A stretch of 47,394 bases of DNA from DASPWV01 sp046727855 (GTDB lineage Bacteria; Acidobacteriota; Vicinamibacteria; Vicinamibacterales; UBA2999): positions 1 through 47,394 of the forward strand of contig JBKPDL010000074.1 of the NCBI GenBank assembly GCA_046727855.1, in the 5' to 3' direction. The translations under genes were made by a program, and so were the position numbers. Of the stretch, positions 23,339 to 32,345 are shown piece after piece. The first letter of the stretch is position 1, and every line of letters starts with the position of its first letter. Below the pieces are notes generated by a model that worked only from the letters and a program-made list of their open reading frames with translations, had not been told where the DNA came from and made no database searches.

Positions 23339-25738
23339 CTACCAGCGATGGAGTTCGCACACCTCCAGCGGCTCCGTCCCCGCCAGAAATGCCTCGCTCG
23401 TCACGCGCGGACACATCGGTGTCGCAAGCCGGCCCGTGTCTTTGTCGATCTCAACGAAACTGATCCCGTCCGGCGCGTCGAAGCTGCGATTGCCGTGGCC
23501 CGCCAGCGCGCGCTTCATGAACTCGGTCCAGACCGGCAGCGCCGCTTGCGTGCCACTCAGACCAAGCGGGGTATTGTCGTCGAACCCGACCCAGACGACG
23601 GTCAAGAGCTCCGGCGTGAATCCGACGAACCAGGCGTCGCGCAGATCGTTTGTCGTTCCGGATTTGCCCGCCGCGTCGAGCGTAAACCCGTTGCCGCGCG
23701 CGCTCGCGCCGGTGCCCTCGTTGAGCACACTTCGCATCATGTTGGTGACGAGGAACGTGGTGGTCGCGCGCGCCACCGTTGGACCGGACTCTTCTTTCGG
23801 GACGAACGAATCCTCTCCGCTGGCGATCCGCGCGACCGCACGCAGCGGCCGGACGGTGCCGCCATTTGAAAACAACGTGTACGCGGTGGCCACTTCAATC
23901 GGCGTCAGCTCGAACACGCCGAGCGCGATCGACGGATACCCTTGCAGCGCCGCCTTCCCAACGCGAGTCCGCTTCCACAAGTTCGCGACCCGATCGAATC
24001 CCGTCTGTTCGGCGACCTTGATCGTCGCGATATTTCGCGAAAGCGCCAGCGCGCGGCGAAGCGTCACGGCGCCGTCGTACTCATCTTCGTAGTTCCGCGG
24101 CGACCACTCCTGCTGGCCGGACGTCCACGTCGTCGGCTCATCCCATACCATCGTCGCCGGCGTCAGATCCGCGCGGCCTTCGTCCGCCGCTTTTTCGAAG
24201 GCGGTGAGATAGACAAACGGCTTGAACGTGGATCCGGGCTGACGGCGTGCCGTGCTCGCGCGATTGAATTGCGACTGGTTGTAGGAACGGCCGCCGACGA
24301 GCGCGAGAATCTCGCCGCTCCGTGGATCGACGGCGACCAGCGCCGCTTGTGCACGCTGCGCGAGCCGTTTTCGGCGTCTGGAAAGGATGTCGTCCACACG
24401 TGCCACACCGTCGCGTACGGCATCCTGTGCGTAGCGCTGCAGATTGAGATCGAGCGTCGTAAACACGTCGAGCGCGCCCGGCCGTTGCGTGATCCCTGGG
24501 AAGCTGGTCTGCAGTTCCTCGCTCAGATAATCGACGAAGTACGGCGCCTCGTTGTCCACAGAGCGCGTCAACACCGTCACGGGATCGTTCGACGCCCGCT
24601 CCGCCGCGTCGGCAGTCACAAATTCGGCTTGGGCCATGGCGCGCAGCACGACGTTGCGCCGCTCCTTTGCGCGTGAGCCGAACGGCGAATGCAGCGACGG
24701 ATTCTGAATCACGCCGGCAATCAGCGCGGCTTCCGACAGCGAGATGTTCGACACATCCTTGCCGAAGAAGATCCGCGCCGCCTCAGGCACGCCGTGCACC
24801 GCAAACGAACCCCGGTTGCCGAGATACACGTCGTTGAGATACAGCTCCAGAATTTCGTCCTTGCTGGCCTGGGTCTCGAGGATCACCGCCATGAACATCT
24901 CGAGCGCCTTGCGGCGGAACGAGCTGAGCGAACGCCCACGCGTACCGCTTTGCAGCTCCGCATTGAATTCCGCGCTCAGAAAGAACATCCGCGCCAGCTG
25001 CTGCGTGATCGTGCTTCGTCCCACCGGGTAGCGACGATCGCTCGTCAAATTGGTGAAGATAGCCGCCGAGAGACTGATCGGATCGAGACCAGGATGCGCG
25101 TAGAAGCGATGATCTTCGATCGCGAGCACGGCCTGCTGCATGCGCGGAGGGATGGCGGCGAGCGGCACTCGCCTTCGCTTCTCGCGCGATCCCGTGACGA
25201 GCGCCGTCAGCATGGGCGCATCGAGCGTAACCTCGTCCACGGCGCGCTTGCCAACTTCCAAGCGCTCGACACGAGCAGGCGGTGGCGGCGGCGGTTTGGC
25301 CGCGGGCTTCGCGCCGGCTTTGCCAGGACGTGCCTGTGGAAAGACGACGCGGACGACACGACCCGCGTGATCGCCGCCACGCGGCAGCACACTAATCACC
25401 GAAGGCTCAACGGAAAACTCACCGGGACGGTCGACCCGCGATCGTTCGGTGTAGCCGATGTCGTTGAGGCGCGCGATGAGCTCGGCGGCGTTCATCCCCT
25501 GGCCGGTGTGAAGCGTCAGCGGGCGCGCAAAGACGCGAGGAATGACGCGATCGCGCTCGCCGTGCAGCCGTGCCTCGATGATGCGTGAAAACTGAATGTA
25601 GTAATAGGTGAGGAACAGTGTAATCAGGAGCGCTGGTCCGCCAATCACCAGCAGGAGGAAGAGCCGCCACTTCCGTTTGGGAATCCGGATTCGCCAGCCG
25701 CGAATTCGTCCCCGTGTTCGCGGTGTGGCTTTGGCCAT
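23339..25738 (-). CDS. Class A penicillin-binding protein (PBP1b-like)
   Basis: Bifunctional peptidoglycan synthase anchored in the inner membrane; polymerises lipid II and crosslinks peptides. 799 residues: cytoplasmic basic tail, membrane anchor 24-46, a UB2H-like domain about 65-125 (FARPLTLHTGQGMNAAELIA), a linker with AKPPPPPPAR near 147-155, a GT51 transglycosylase with catalytic Glu208 (IEDHRFYAHPG) and GRSTITQQLARMFF, and a transpeptidase with Ser503-x-x-Lys506 (GSTFKP), SRN at 567-569 and KSGTT from Lys692. All catalytic motifs are intact. The UB2H domain suggests activation by an outer-membrane lipoprotein, as in E. coli PBP1b. Basic start MAKATPRTRGR follows a GGGG ribosome-binding site. 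Confidence 0.95.
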   Translation of the reverse strand: MAKATPRTRGRIRGWRIRIPKRKWRLFLLLVIGGPALLITLFLTYYYIQFSRIIEARLHGERDRVIPRVFARPLTLHTGQGMNAAELIARLNDIGYTERSRVDRPGEFSVEPSVISVLPRGGDHAGRVVRVVFPQARPGKAGAKPAAKPPPPPPARVERLEVGKRAVDEVTLDAPMLTALVTGSREKRRRVPLAAIPPRMQQAVLAIEDHRFYAHPGLDPISLSAAIFTNLTSDRRYPVGRSTITQQLARMFFLSAEFNAELQSGTRGRSLSSFRRKALEMFMAVILETQASKDEILELYLNDVYLGNRGSFAVHGVPEAARIFFGKDVSNISLSEAALIAGVIQNPSLHSPFGSRAKERRNVVLRAMAQAEFVTADAAERASNDPVTVLTRSVDNEAPYFVDYLSEELQTSFPGITQRPGALDVFTTLDLNLQRYAQDAVRDGVARVDDILSRRRKRLAQRAQAALVAVDPRSGEILALVGGRSYNQSQFNRASTARRQPGSTFKPFVYLTAFEKAADEGRADLTPATMVWDEPTTWTSGQQEWSPRNYEDEYDGAVTLRRALALSRNIATIKVAEQTGFDRVANLWKRTRVGKAALQGYPSIALGVFELTPIEVATAYTLFSNGGTVRPLRAVARIASGEDSFVPKEESGPTVARATTTFLVTNMMRSVLNEGTGASARGNGFTLDAAGKSGTTNDLRDAWFVGFTPELLTVVWVGFDDNTPLGLSGTQAALPVWTEFMKRALAGHGNRSFDAPDGISFVEIDKDTGRLATPMCPRVTSEAFLAGTEPLEVCELHRW

Positions 25739-25862
25739 TTAGCCCCGGCGCGCGCTTGAATTAATCGCGCCAACGGCGCGCGAAGGGCTCGCATATTGCC
25801 ACTTGGGGCCCGAATCGTCGAATTGCCTCGATGCCCGGATCATGAGCCTACGTGAATGAGGG

Positions 25863-27512
25863 CTAGATCGTGAGCACCCAGTGGCGCCCCATTTCGAGCG
25901 GCAAATCCTCCAACAAACGATCGACGAGCGCCGGACCGAATCGATTGAGAAACCACGCGATGGCCACTTCACGCTCCTGCGGCTGGCCATGCGGGAAGGT
26001 GAGCGCCTGGGTGCGATGAAATTGGCGCCTGAGCGTTTCGTCGCGACGTTTCGCGGCCTGAATCATCTTGTTATGCAGCGTCTTCAGATCGTGCTGCATG
26101 CGTCCGAGCGTGGACTGCACCGCGCCTTCCAGAGTGGGATCGATTTGCGGGACCGCCGCCGCCACGCCCGCCATTCGTTCCTCTACAGACGCCGCGACGC
26201 CCGTGATGGCTTGTTCCACCGTTGGCGGCAACTGGTCGTGCAGCAACTGATTGAGCGCCGCTTCATCCTGCCGCTGCAAGGCCTCGAACGGCAGCTCGTA
26301 TTTCGTAAGAAATCGCAAGGTCGCGGAGTCAACGAGGGTGGCGGTGGCACGCTGATGCATCAGCGGCATGGGAACATGAAAGCGGTGGTAGATCTCTTTG
26401 AGCTGGCCAAGATACGCCAACTCATTGGGCCCCGCGACGTAACCGATCGTCGGAAACAGCGTGTCCTGCACGATCGGGCGCAGGAGCACGTTTGGACTGA
26501 AGTGTTGCGGCGCCTCGTTCGCCTCGCGGACAAGCGCTTCGAGCGTCGTGTGCCGTTCGCCGACCGTCGCCTGCGTTCCGGAGACCCGAATCGCGTGTCG
26601 GCCGTTGTTCAGATAGAAGAGAGCGACGGCGCCGTCGTGCGGCGTGACCTGCGAGTGATAGCCAGCGGCGACCAGGGCATTTCCTGCCTTTTCGGCCAAC
26701 CGCGCCGTTTCGCCCGGCGTGGACAGCTCGCGCGTGAAGATCTCGCGGGCGATCGGCTTCGCGGCGGGATCAGAAGAATCGAACACGACCAGTCCATGGT
26801 TTCCTAGAACGGATTCGAGCCACGTGCCGAAGGCTTCCGTCATGCCCACGCCGGGCCGGTACGCGCGTTGCAGCCCGTCGATCAGCGCGGCGCGAAACTC
26901 GGTGTCCGGCAAGGCCGCGTGAAGTTCGTTGATGGCGCGCGAAATGTTGTCGTCGAGTGTAAGGCGACCGATGGGCAAGGCGCCGGCGCCTTTCAAGTCC
27001 GGGAGCACGAGGGTGCGGGGTTCGAACTGCGCGTCAAGAACAGTAGTGCTGCTCACCTCGGGCCAGTCGTGATCCTCGGCGTCGATCCAGAAGACCGGCA
27101 CAACCTGCACCCCGTGCGCGCGTTGGATATCGTGCGCGAGCTTTATTGCGGTGAGTGCTTTGAGCAGGGTGAAGAGTGGTCCGCCAAAAAGGCCGGCCTG
27201 CTGGCCGGTGATGATCACGACGGTGCGGGCATCCGCCAGGTGTGCAGCTTCGGCGCGCGCGGCCGCCGGCGCCTGGCGCCGCTCCTGTTGCGCGGCCACC
27301 GCGCGTGCGATCGCGTCGGGGGAGCCGCCGTGTGCGTGACGCTGGCGAATGGCGTCGGCCCACGCCTGCGGACTGGCCGGATCACCCGCGAAGTACGGGG
27401 CGACGCGGTCATAGGCGAAGGCGTAATCCGCGGCGAGTGGTCGAATCCAGGGAAAGCGGCGGATGTCGACTGCGAGCGCTGTAGCAGTCGCAGACGTGCT
27501 GTCGGAATGCAC
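25863..27512 (-). CDS. bshC: Bacillithiol synthase (cysteine-adding) BshC
   Basis: Final enzyme of bacillithiol synthesis, joining cysteine to glucosaminyl-malate. 549 residues. Typical features are TGQQAGLFGGPLFTLLKA (Rossmann nucleotide-binding region near 100), VFWIDAEDHDWPEV, VLLRPIVQDTLFPTIGYVAG, a central coiled coil (about 440-490) and the C-terminal GQPQEREVAIAWFLNRFG. Start is GTG at 27512; no strong ribosome-binding site. BshA and BshB are not in the window. It is divergent from carA. The 124-bp stretch between it and the PBP gene holds a GC-rich inverted repeat but no gene. Confidence 0.92.
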   Translation of the reverse strand: MHSDSTSATATALAVDIRRFPWIRPLAADYAFAYDRVAPYFAGDPASPQAWADAIRQRHAHGGSPDAIARAVAAQQERRQAPAAARAEAAHLADARTVVIITGQQAGLFGGPLFTLLKALTAIKLAHDIQRAHGVQVVPVFWIDAEDHDWPEVSSTTVLDAQFEPRTLVLPDLKGAGALPIGRLTLDDNISRAINELHAALPDTEFRAALIDGLQRAYRPGVGMTEAFGTWLESVLGNHGLVVFDSSDPAAKPIAREIFTRELSTPGETARLAEKAGNALVAAGYHSQVTPHDGAVALFYLNNGRHAIRVSGTQATVGERHTTLEALVREANEAPQHFSPNVLLRPIVQDTLFPTIGYVAGPNELAYLGQLKEIYHRFHVPMPLMHQRATATLVDSATLRFLTKYELPFEALQRQDEAALNQLLHDQLPPTVEQAITGVAASVEERMAGVAAAVPQIDPTLEGAVQSTLGRMQHDLKTLHNKMIQAAKRRDETLRRQFHRTQALTFPHGQPQEREVAIAWFLNRFGPALVDRLLEDLPLEMGRHWVLTI

Positions 27513-27723
27513 CGGTGGCCTACTGTCTCAGACGCTTGCGGACACTGTCAAGTTACAGAGCCGACACGCGTTAGCTGACCTGTGGCGAATGAGATTGCAT
27601 GGTAAGATCGGCGCAACCGGTGTCCGGGCAAGGTTCACCCACCCGCAGTCTATCGCCGTCACAGGTTCGACGCCGCTCGAACCGTTCCACTCGATTATTC
27701 GTCCCAGGAGGTCACGCGTCGGA

Positions 27724-28863
27724 ATGAACGCGATTCTCGCTCTCGAAGACGGTACGTCGTTCAAAGGCGTTTCAGCTGGTGCGCCCGGTGAAACATCAGG
27801 CGAAGTCGTGTTCAACACGAGCATGACAGGCTATCAGGAAGTTCTGACCGACCCTTCATACGCCGGACAGATCGTCACGATGACGGCGCCGCAGATCGGC
27901 AACTACGGCATTGCCGCCGCCGACCAAGAGTCGGGCGCGCCCAAGGTCGCGGGCTTCGTCATGCGCGACCCGTCGCCGATTGCGAGCAACTGGCGATCGC
28001 AAGGGACGCTGCGCGACTATCTGACGCGGCATGGTATCGTCGCCATCGGCGACATCGACACACGCGCGCTGACCCGCAAGCTGCGTTCGGGGGGAGTGAT
28101 GCGCGGTGTCATCGCCACGGGGGCAGCGCTCGATCCCAATGAGCTCGTCGCCAAAGCTCGCGCGATTCCGCGGATGGAAGGCGCCGATCTCGTGCGCGAC
28201 GTGACGTGCGCCACGGCGTACGACTACAAGCAGACGCTCGCCGATACCGTCGCGGAGGCGACCTTCGGTGTCATGCCGCAGAAGCGCGCCAAGCGGCTGC
28301 TGCGCGTGGCGGCGTACGACTACGGCATCAAGCTCAATATCCTTCGCCGCCTGGCCGCGCACGGCTGCGACGTGCGCGTGTTTCCGGCGTCCGCCCCCGC
28401 GGCCGATCTGCTCGCGTGGGAACCGGATGGCATCTTCCTCAGCAACGGCCCCGGCGATCCGGCCGCTGTGACCTACGCGATCGACAACGTGCGCACGCTC
28501 GTCGACACGGCAGCGCGTCCCATCTTCGGTATCTGTCTCGGCCATCAACTGCTTGGCCTCGCGCTGGGCGCCGAAACCTACAAGTTGAAGTTCGGGCACC
28601 GCGGCGCCAACCATCCCGTGAAGCAGCTCGATAACAGCAAAATCGAAATCACATCGCAGAACCACGGCTTTGCGGTCGATCCCGATTCCCTGCCGGCGAA
28701 TGCGCGCGTGACGCATCTGAATCTCTACGACGGTACGGTTGAGGGGTTGAGCCACGTGCACAAACCGATTTACTCGGTGCAGTACCATCCTGAAGCGTCG
28801 CCCGGCCCCCACGACGCTGATTACTTGTTTCAGCAGTTCATCGAGGAGATGGAAAAGCAGTGA
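27724..28863 (+). CDS. carA: Carbamoyl-phosphate synthase small subunit
   Basis: Glutamine amidotransferase subunit that supplies ammonia to CarB for arginine and pyrimidine synthesis. 379 residues from ATG 27724 (MNAILALEDGTSFKG), where family homology begins; AGGAGG at 27704-27709 lies 14 nt upstream, rather far. The N-terminal domain (GEVVFNTSMTGYQEVLTDPS) and class I glutaminase domain are complete: catalytic Cys271 in FGICLGHQLLG, and the His-Glu pair in QYHPEASPGPHD near 355. It is followed 33 bp later by carB. The 211-bp region between bshC and carA carries no recognised operator. Confidence 0.97.
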   Translation: MNAILALEDGTSFKGVSAGAPGETSGEVVFNTSMTGYQEVLTDPSYAGQIVTMTAPQIGNYGIAAADQESGAPKVAGFVMRDPSPIASNWRSQGTLRDYLTRHGIVAIGDIDTRALTRKLRSGGVMRGVIATGAALDPNELVAKARAIPRMEGADLVRDVTCATAYDYKQTLADTVAEATFGVMPQKRAKRLLRVAAYDYGIKLNILRRLAAHGCDVRVFPASAPAADLLAWEPDGIFLSNGPGDPAAVTYAIDNVRTLVDTAARPIFGICLGHQLLGLALGAETYKLKFGHRGANHPVKQLDNSKIEITSQNHGFAVDPDSLPANARVTHLNLYDGTVEGLSHVHKPIYSVQYHPEASPGPHDADYLFQQFIEEMEKQ

Positions 28864-28896
28864 CCGCTCTCGACTCTCGGCTTTCGGCTGACGGCA

Positions 28897-31800
28897 ATGC
28901 CTAAACGCACGGACATACACCGAGTGCTCGTGATCGGGTCGGGCCCGATCGTCATCGGCCAGGCGTGCGAGTTCGACTACTCGGGCACGCAGGCGATCAA
29001 GGCGCTGCGCTCCGAAGGCCTCGAGGTGGTGCTCGTCAACAGCAATCCGGCGACGATCATGACCGATCCGGAGTTGGCCGATCGCACTTACGTCGAGCCG
29101 CTCACGGTCGAAGCGGTCGAGCAGATCATCGCGCGCGAGAAGCCGGACGCGATTCTTCCCACCGTCGGCGGACAGACCGCGCTGAATCTCGCAGTCGATC
29201 TCGCCGAGGCCGGCGTGCTCGAGAAATACGGCATCGAGTTGATCGGCGCGTCCATTGCCGCCATCGAAGTCGCCGAGGATCGTCAGCAGTTCCGCGACGC
29301 GATGAAAGAGATCGGCATCGAAGTTCCCGCCAGCGGCGTCGCCCAGACGCTCGACTCAGCGCTCGCGATCGTCGAAGAGGTCGGGTTTCCCGCGATCATC
29401 CGTCCCTCGTTTACGCTCGGCGGTGTCGGCGGCGGCATTGCCTACAACCTCGAGGAGTTCAAGGAAATCGCCGCACGCGGTCTCAGCCTGAGCCCGGTGC
29501 ACGAGATTCTCGTGGAAGAGTCGGTGATCGGCTGGAAAGAGTTCGAGCTCGAGGTCATGCGCGACGGCGCCGATAACTTCGTCGTCATCTGCTCGATCGA
29601 GAACATCGATCCGATGGGTGTGCACACCGGCGACAGTATTACGGTGGCTCCGGCGCAAACACTCACGGACAAGGAATATCAGCGCATGCGCGACGCGGCG
29701 CGCCGCATCATCCGGCGGGTCGGGGTCGAGACCGGCGGCTCGAACATTCAGTTTGCCATCCACCCGGCCGACGGTCGCATGGTTGCGATCGAGATGAATC
29801 CGCGCGTGTCGCGGTCGTCCGCGCTGGCGTCGAAGGCCACGGGGTTCCCGATCGCGAAAATCGCGGCCAAGCTGGCGCTCGGCTATCGGCTCGACGAGAT
29901 CCCCAACGACATCACGCGCGTGACGCCGGCATCGTTCGAGCCGACGATCGACTACGTCGTGGTCAAGATTCCGCGCTGGAACTTCGAGAAGTTCCCGGAC
30001 GCCGATCGCACGCTCACCACACAGATGAAGTCGGTGGGTGAGGCGATGGCCATCGGCCGAACGTTCAAGGAAGCCTTTCTCAAAGGCATCCGCTCGCTCG
30101 AGCTCGGCAAGGACGCGCTGCTGTTCACGCGTCCGCAGCCATCGAACGACGACACCGCCACGCAGGAGGACGAGGAAGAGAATACGGCGTTGCGGCGGAA
30201 GCTGGTGGTGCCCAACGATCGGCGCATGTGGGCGCTTTTCCGCGCGCTCGACAAAGGGTGGTCGATCGAGCACCTCCACGAGCTGACGAAGATCGATCCG
30301 TGGTTCCTCGAGCAGTTTGCCGAGCTCGTCGAACTGCGCCGCACCGCCGAGATGGTCGGGCTGCGAGACATGTCCGCGGACCTCCTGCGCACCCTCAAGC
30401 GCGCGGGCTTCGGCGATCACGAGCTCGGCAACATCCTCGGCGTCGGCGAGAGCGCCGTGCGCGAACGGCGGCGGGAGTTTGGCCTCAAGCCTTCGTTCAA
30501 GCGGATCGATACCTGCGCGGCGGAATTCGAATCGTTTACGCCCTACATGTACAGCAGCTACGAAGACGCCTGCGAGGCGGACCCCACGGAACGGCCGAAG
30601 ATCGTGATCCTCGGCAGCGGACCCAATCGCATTGGCCAGGGTATCGAGTTCGACTACTGCTGCTGTCACGCCGTGTTCGGCTTCCGTGCTGAAGGGTTCG
30701 AGACGGTGATGATCAATTGCAACCCGGAGACCGTCTCGACCGACTACGACACCTCCGATCGGTTGTACTTCGAGCCGCTCACGTTCGAGGACGTGATGGC
30801 CATCATCGATCGCGAGCGCGAAGGGCATCCGGATGTCGCGTGTGTCGTGCAGTTCGGTGGTCAGACACCGCTCAAGCTCGCGCTCGCGCTGCAGGACGCC
30901 GACGTGAAGATTTTGGGGACGTCGCCGGATTCGATCGACCTTGCGGAAGATCGCCAGCGGTTCGCTGCGCTGTTATGGGATCTCGGGATTCCGCAGCCCG
31001 AGAGCGGCACGGCGACGTCAAAGAGCGAAGCGCGCGAGGTGGCGGCGAAGATCGGCTTCCCCGTCGTCGTGCGTCCGTCGTATGTGCTTGGCGGCCGCGC
31101 CATGGCGATCGTGTACGACGTCGCGACGCTCGATCGCTACATGGCGAACGCCGTCGACGTCTCTCACGATCGCCCGATTCTTATCGATCGCTTCCTCGAG
31201 CGGGCGAAGGAGCTCGACGTGGACTGCGTGGCCGACGCGTCCGGCGCGGTCGTCATCGGCGGCGTCATGGAACACATCGAGGAGGCGGGCATCCACTCGG
31301 GCGACAGCTCCTGCGTCGTGCCGCCGGCGCGCGTCAGCGAGAAGCACCTCGCCACCATTCGGGATTACACGCGACGCATCGCGTCGGCGCTCAAAGTGGT
31401 CGGCCTGATGAACGTCCAGTACGCGATCAAGGACGAAACGGTTTACGTCCTCGAGGTCAATCCGCGTGCCTCGCGCACCGTGCCCTTCCTCGCCAAGGCC
31501 AACGGTGTGGCGCTCGCGCAGGTGGCGGCCAAGGTCATGGCCGGCAGAACGCTCCAGGAGCTCGGATTGAGCGACGATCTCGAGCCGGCGGGCGTGTTCG
31601 TGAAAAGCCCCGTGTTCCCGTTCGTGAGATTCCCCGGCGTCGACACGATTCTCGGGCCCGAGATGAAGTCGACCGGCGAGGTGATGGGCGGCGCCGGCAG
31701 CTTCGGTCTTGCCTTCATCAAGGCGATGCTCGGCGTGGGACAGCGGCTGCCGGAGAGCGGCACGGTGTGCTTGAGCGTCAACAACGAAGACAAGACGCAG

Positions 31801-32169
31801 GTGTTGCCAATCGCGCGCGCACTGGCGGAGCTCGGCTTTGAAATCGTCGCCACCCGCGGCACGGCGGCCTTTCTGCGCGTGCACGGCATCGAGAGCGACG
31901 TGATCTACAAAGTGAACGAAGGTCGTCCGAGTCTCGCCGACGAAATCGTGAATCGCCGGATTTCAATGGTGATCAACACGCCGCTCGGCCGCGAATCGTT
32001 CTTCGACGATAAGGCCGTCCGTCGCGCGGCCATGATGGCGGGGGTCCCCTGCATCACAACGATCACGGGGGCTGCCGCGGCAGTGGACGCCATTCGCGCG
32101 CTGCGCACGGAAGGCCTCGACGTGCGCGCGCTGCAGGATTACTACGCGTCGATCCAGGCAGCGACGTAA
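28897..32169 (+). CDS. carB: Carbamoyl-phosphate synthase large subunit
   Basis: Makes carbamoyl phosphate from bicarbonate, ammonia and two ATP. 1090 residues with two homologous ATP-grasp halves: N-terminal VLVIGSGPIVIGQACEFDYS and SNIQFAIHPADGRMVAIEMN, oligomerisation region about 415-560, second half IVILGSGPNRIGQGIEFDYC and NVQYAIKDETVYVLEVNPRA, and the C-terminal MGS-like allosteric domain (ESGTVCLSVNNEDKTQVLPI to the end). A short acidic insert (NDDTATQEDEEENTALRRK) lies at the junction near residue 425. An AAAAGGGGTC palindrome follows 21 bp after the stop. Confidence 0.98.
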   Translation: MPKRTDIHRVLVIGSGPIVIGQACEFDYSGTQAIKALRSEGLEVVLVNSNPATIMTDPELADRTYVEPLTVEAVEQIIAREKPDAILPTVGGQTALNLAVDLAEAGVLEKYGIELIGASIAAIEVAEDRQQFRDAMKEIGIEVPASGVAQTLDSALAIVEEVGFPAIIRPSFTLGGVGGGIAYNLEEFKEIAARGLSLSPVHEILVEESVIGWKEFELEVMRDGADNFVVICSIENIDPMGVHTGDSITVAPAQTLTDKEYQRMRDAARRIIRRVGVETGGSNIQFAIHPADGRMVAIEMNPRVSRSSALASKATGFPIAKIAAKLALGYRLDEIPNDITRVTPASFEPTIDYVVVKIPRWNFEKFPDADRTLTTQMKSVGEAMAIGRTFKEAFLKGIRSLELGKDALLFTRPQPSNDDTATQEDEEENTALRRKLVVPNDRRMWALFRALDKGWSIEHLHELTKIDPWFLEQFAELVELRRTAEMVGLRDMSADLLRTLKRAGFGDHELGNILGVGESAVRERRREFGLKPSFKRIDTCAAEFESFTPYMYSSYEDACEADPTERPKIVILGSGPNRIGQGIEFDYCCCHAVFGFRAEGFETVMINCNPETVSTDYDTSDRLYFEPLTFEDVMAIIDREREGHPDVACVVQFGGQTPLKLALALQDADVKILGTSPDSIDLAEDRQRFAALLWDLGIPQPESGTATSKSEAREVAAKIGFPVVVRPSYVLGGRAMAIVYDVATLDRYMANAVDVSHDRPILIDRFLERAKELDVDCVADASGAVVIGGVMEHIEEAGIHSGDSSCVVPPARVSEKHLATIRDYTRRIASALKVVGLMNVQYAIKDETVYVLEVNPRASRTVPFLAKANGVALAQVAAKVMAGRTLQELGLSDDLEPAGVFVKSPVFPFVRFPGVDTILGPEMKSTGEVMGGAGSFGLAFIKAMLGVGQRLPESGTVCLSVNNEDKTQVLPIARALAELGFEIVATRGTAAFLRVHGIESDVIYKVNEGRPSLADEIVNRRISMVINTPLGRESFFDDKAVRRAAMMAGVPCITTITGAAAAVDAIRALRTEGLDVRALQDYYASIQAAT

Positions 32170-32190
32170 GCGATCCTCGAAGCGGCGCCG

Positions 32191-32211
32191 AAAAGGGGTC
32201 TGACCCCTTTT
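32191..32211. repeat. GGGGTC palindrome, possible bidirectional terminator
   Basis: Perfect palindrome with arms AAAAGGGGTC and GACCCCTTTT around a central T. An identical element with one extra A/T pair stands at 42388-42410. The A-tract/GC-stem/T-tract structure could end transcription in both directions; here it follows carB. Repetition at two unrelated loci points to a dispersed REP-like family. Confidence 0.8.
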
Positions 32212-32345
32212 CCCTCTCGATAGCGCCGCGCAAAAACTGCGGGGCCGCCTCCTGTGCTCGCGCGCAGATTCTGCAATCCCGGCTTCCTTTCGACCCGTTT
32301 TCCCTCGAAATTCCTGATGCGCCATTCCTTGCACTTGGGCGGCGC

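Noticed and set aside
27513..27723. A pyrimidine or arginine attenuator before carA
   Set aside because: No terminator/antiterminator pair, ARG box or PyrR-type sequence could be recognised in the 211 bases.
29356..30828. A 490-codon minus-strand frame opposite carB
   Set aside because: Antisense shadow of carB with no motif of its own.
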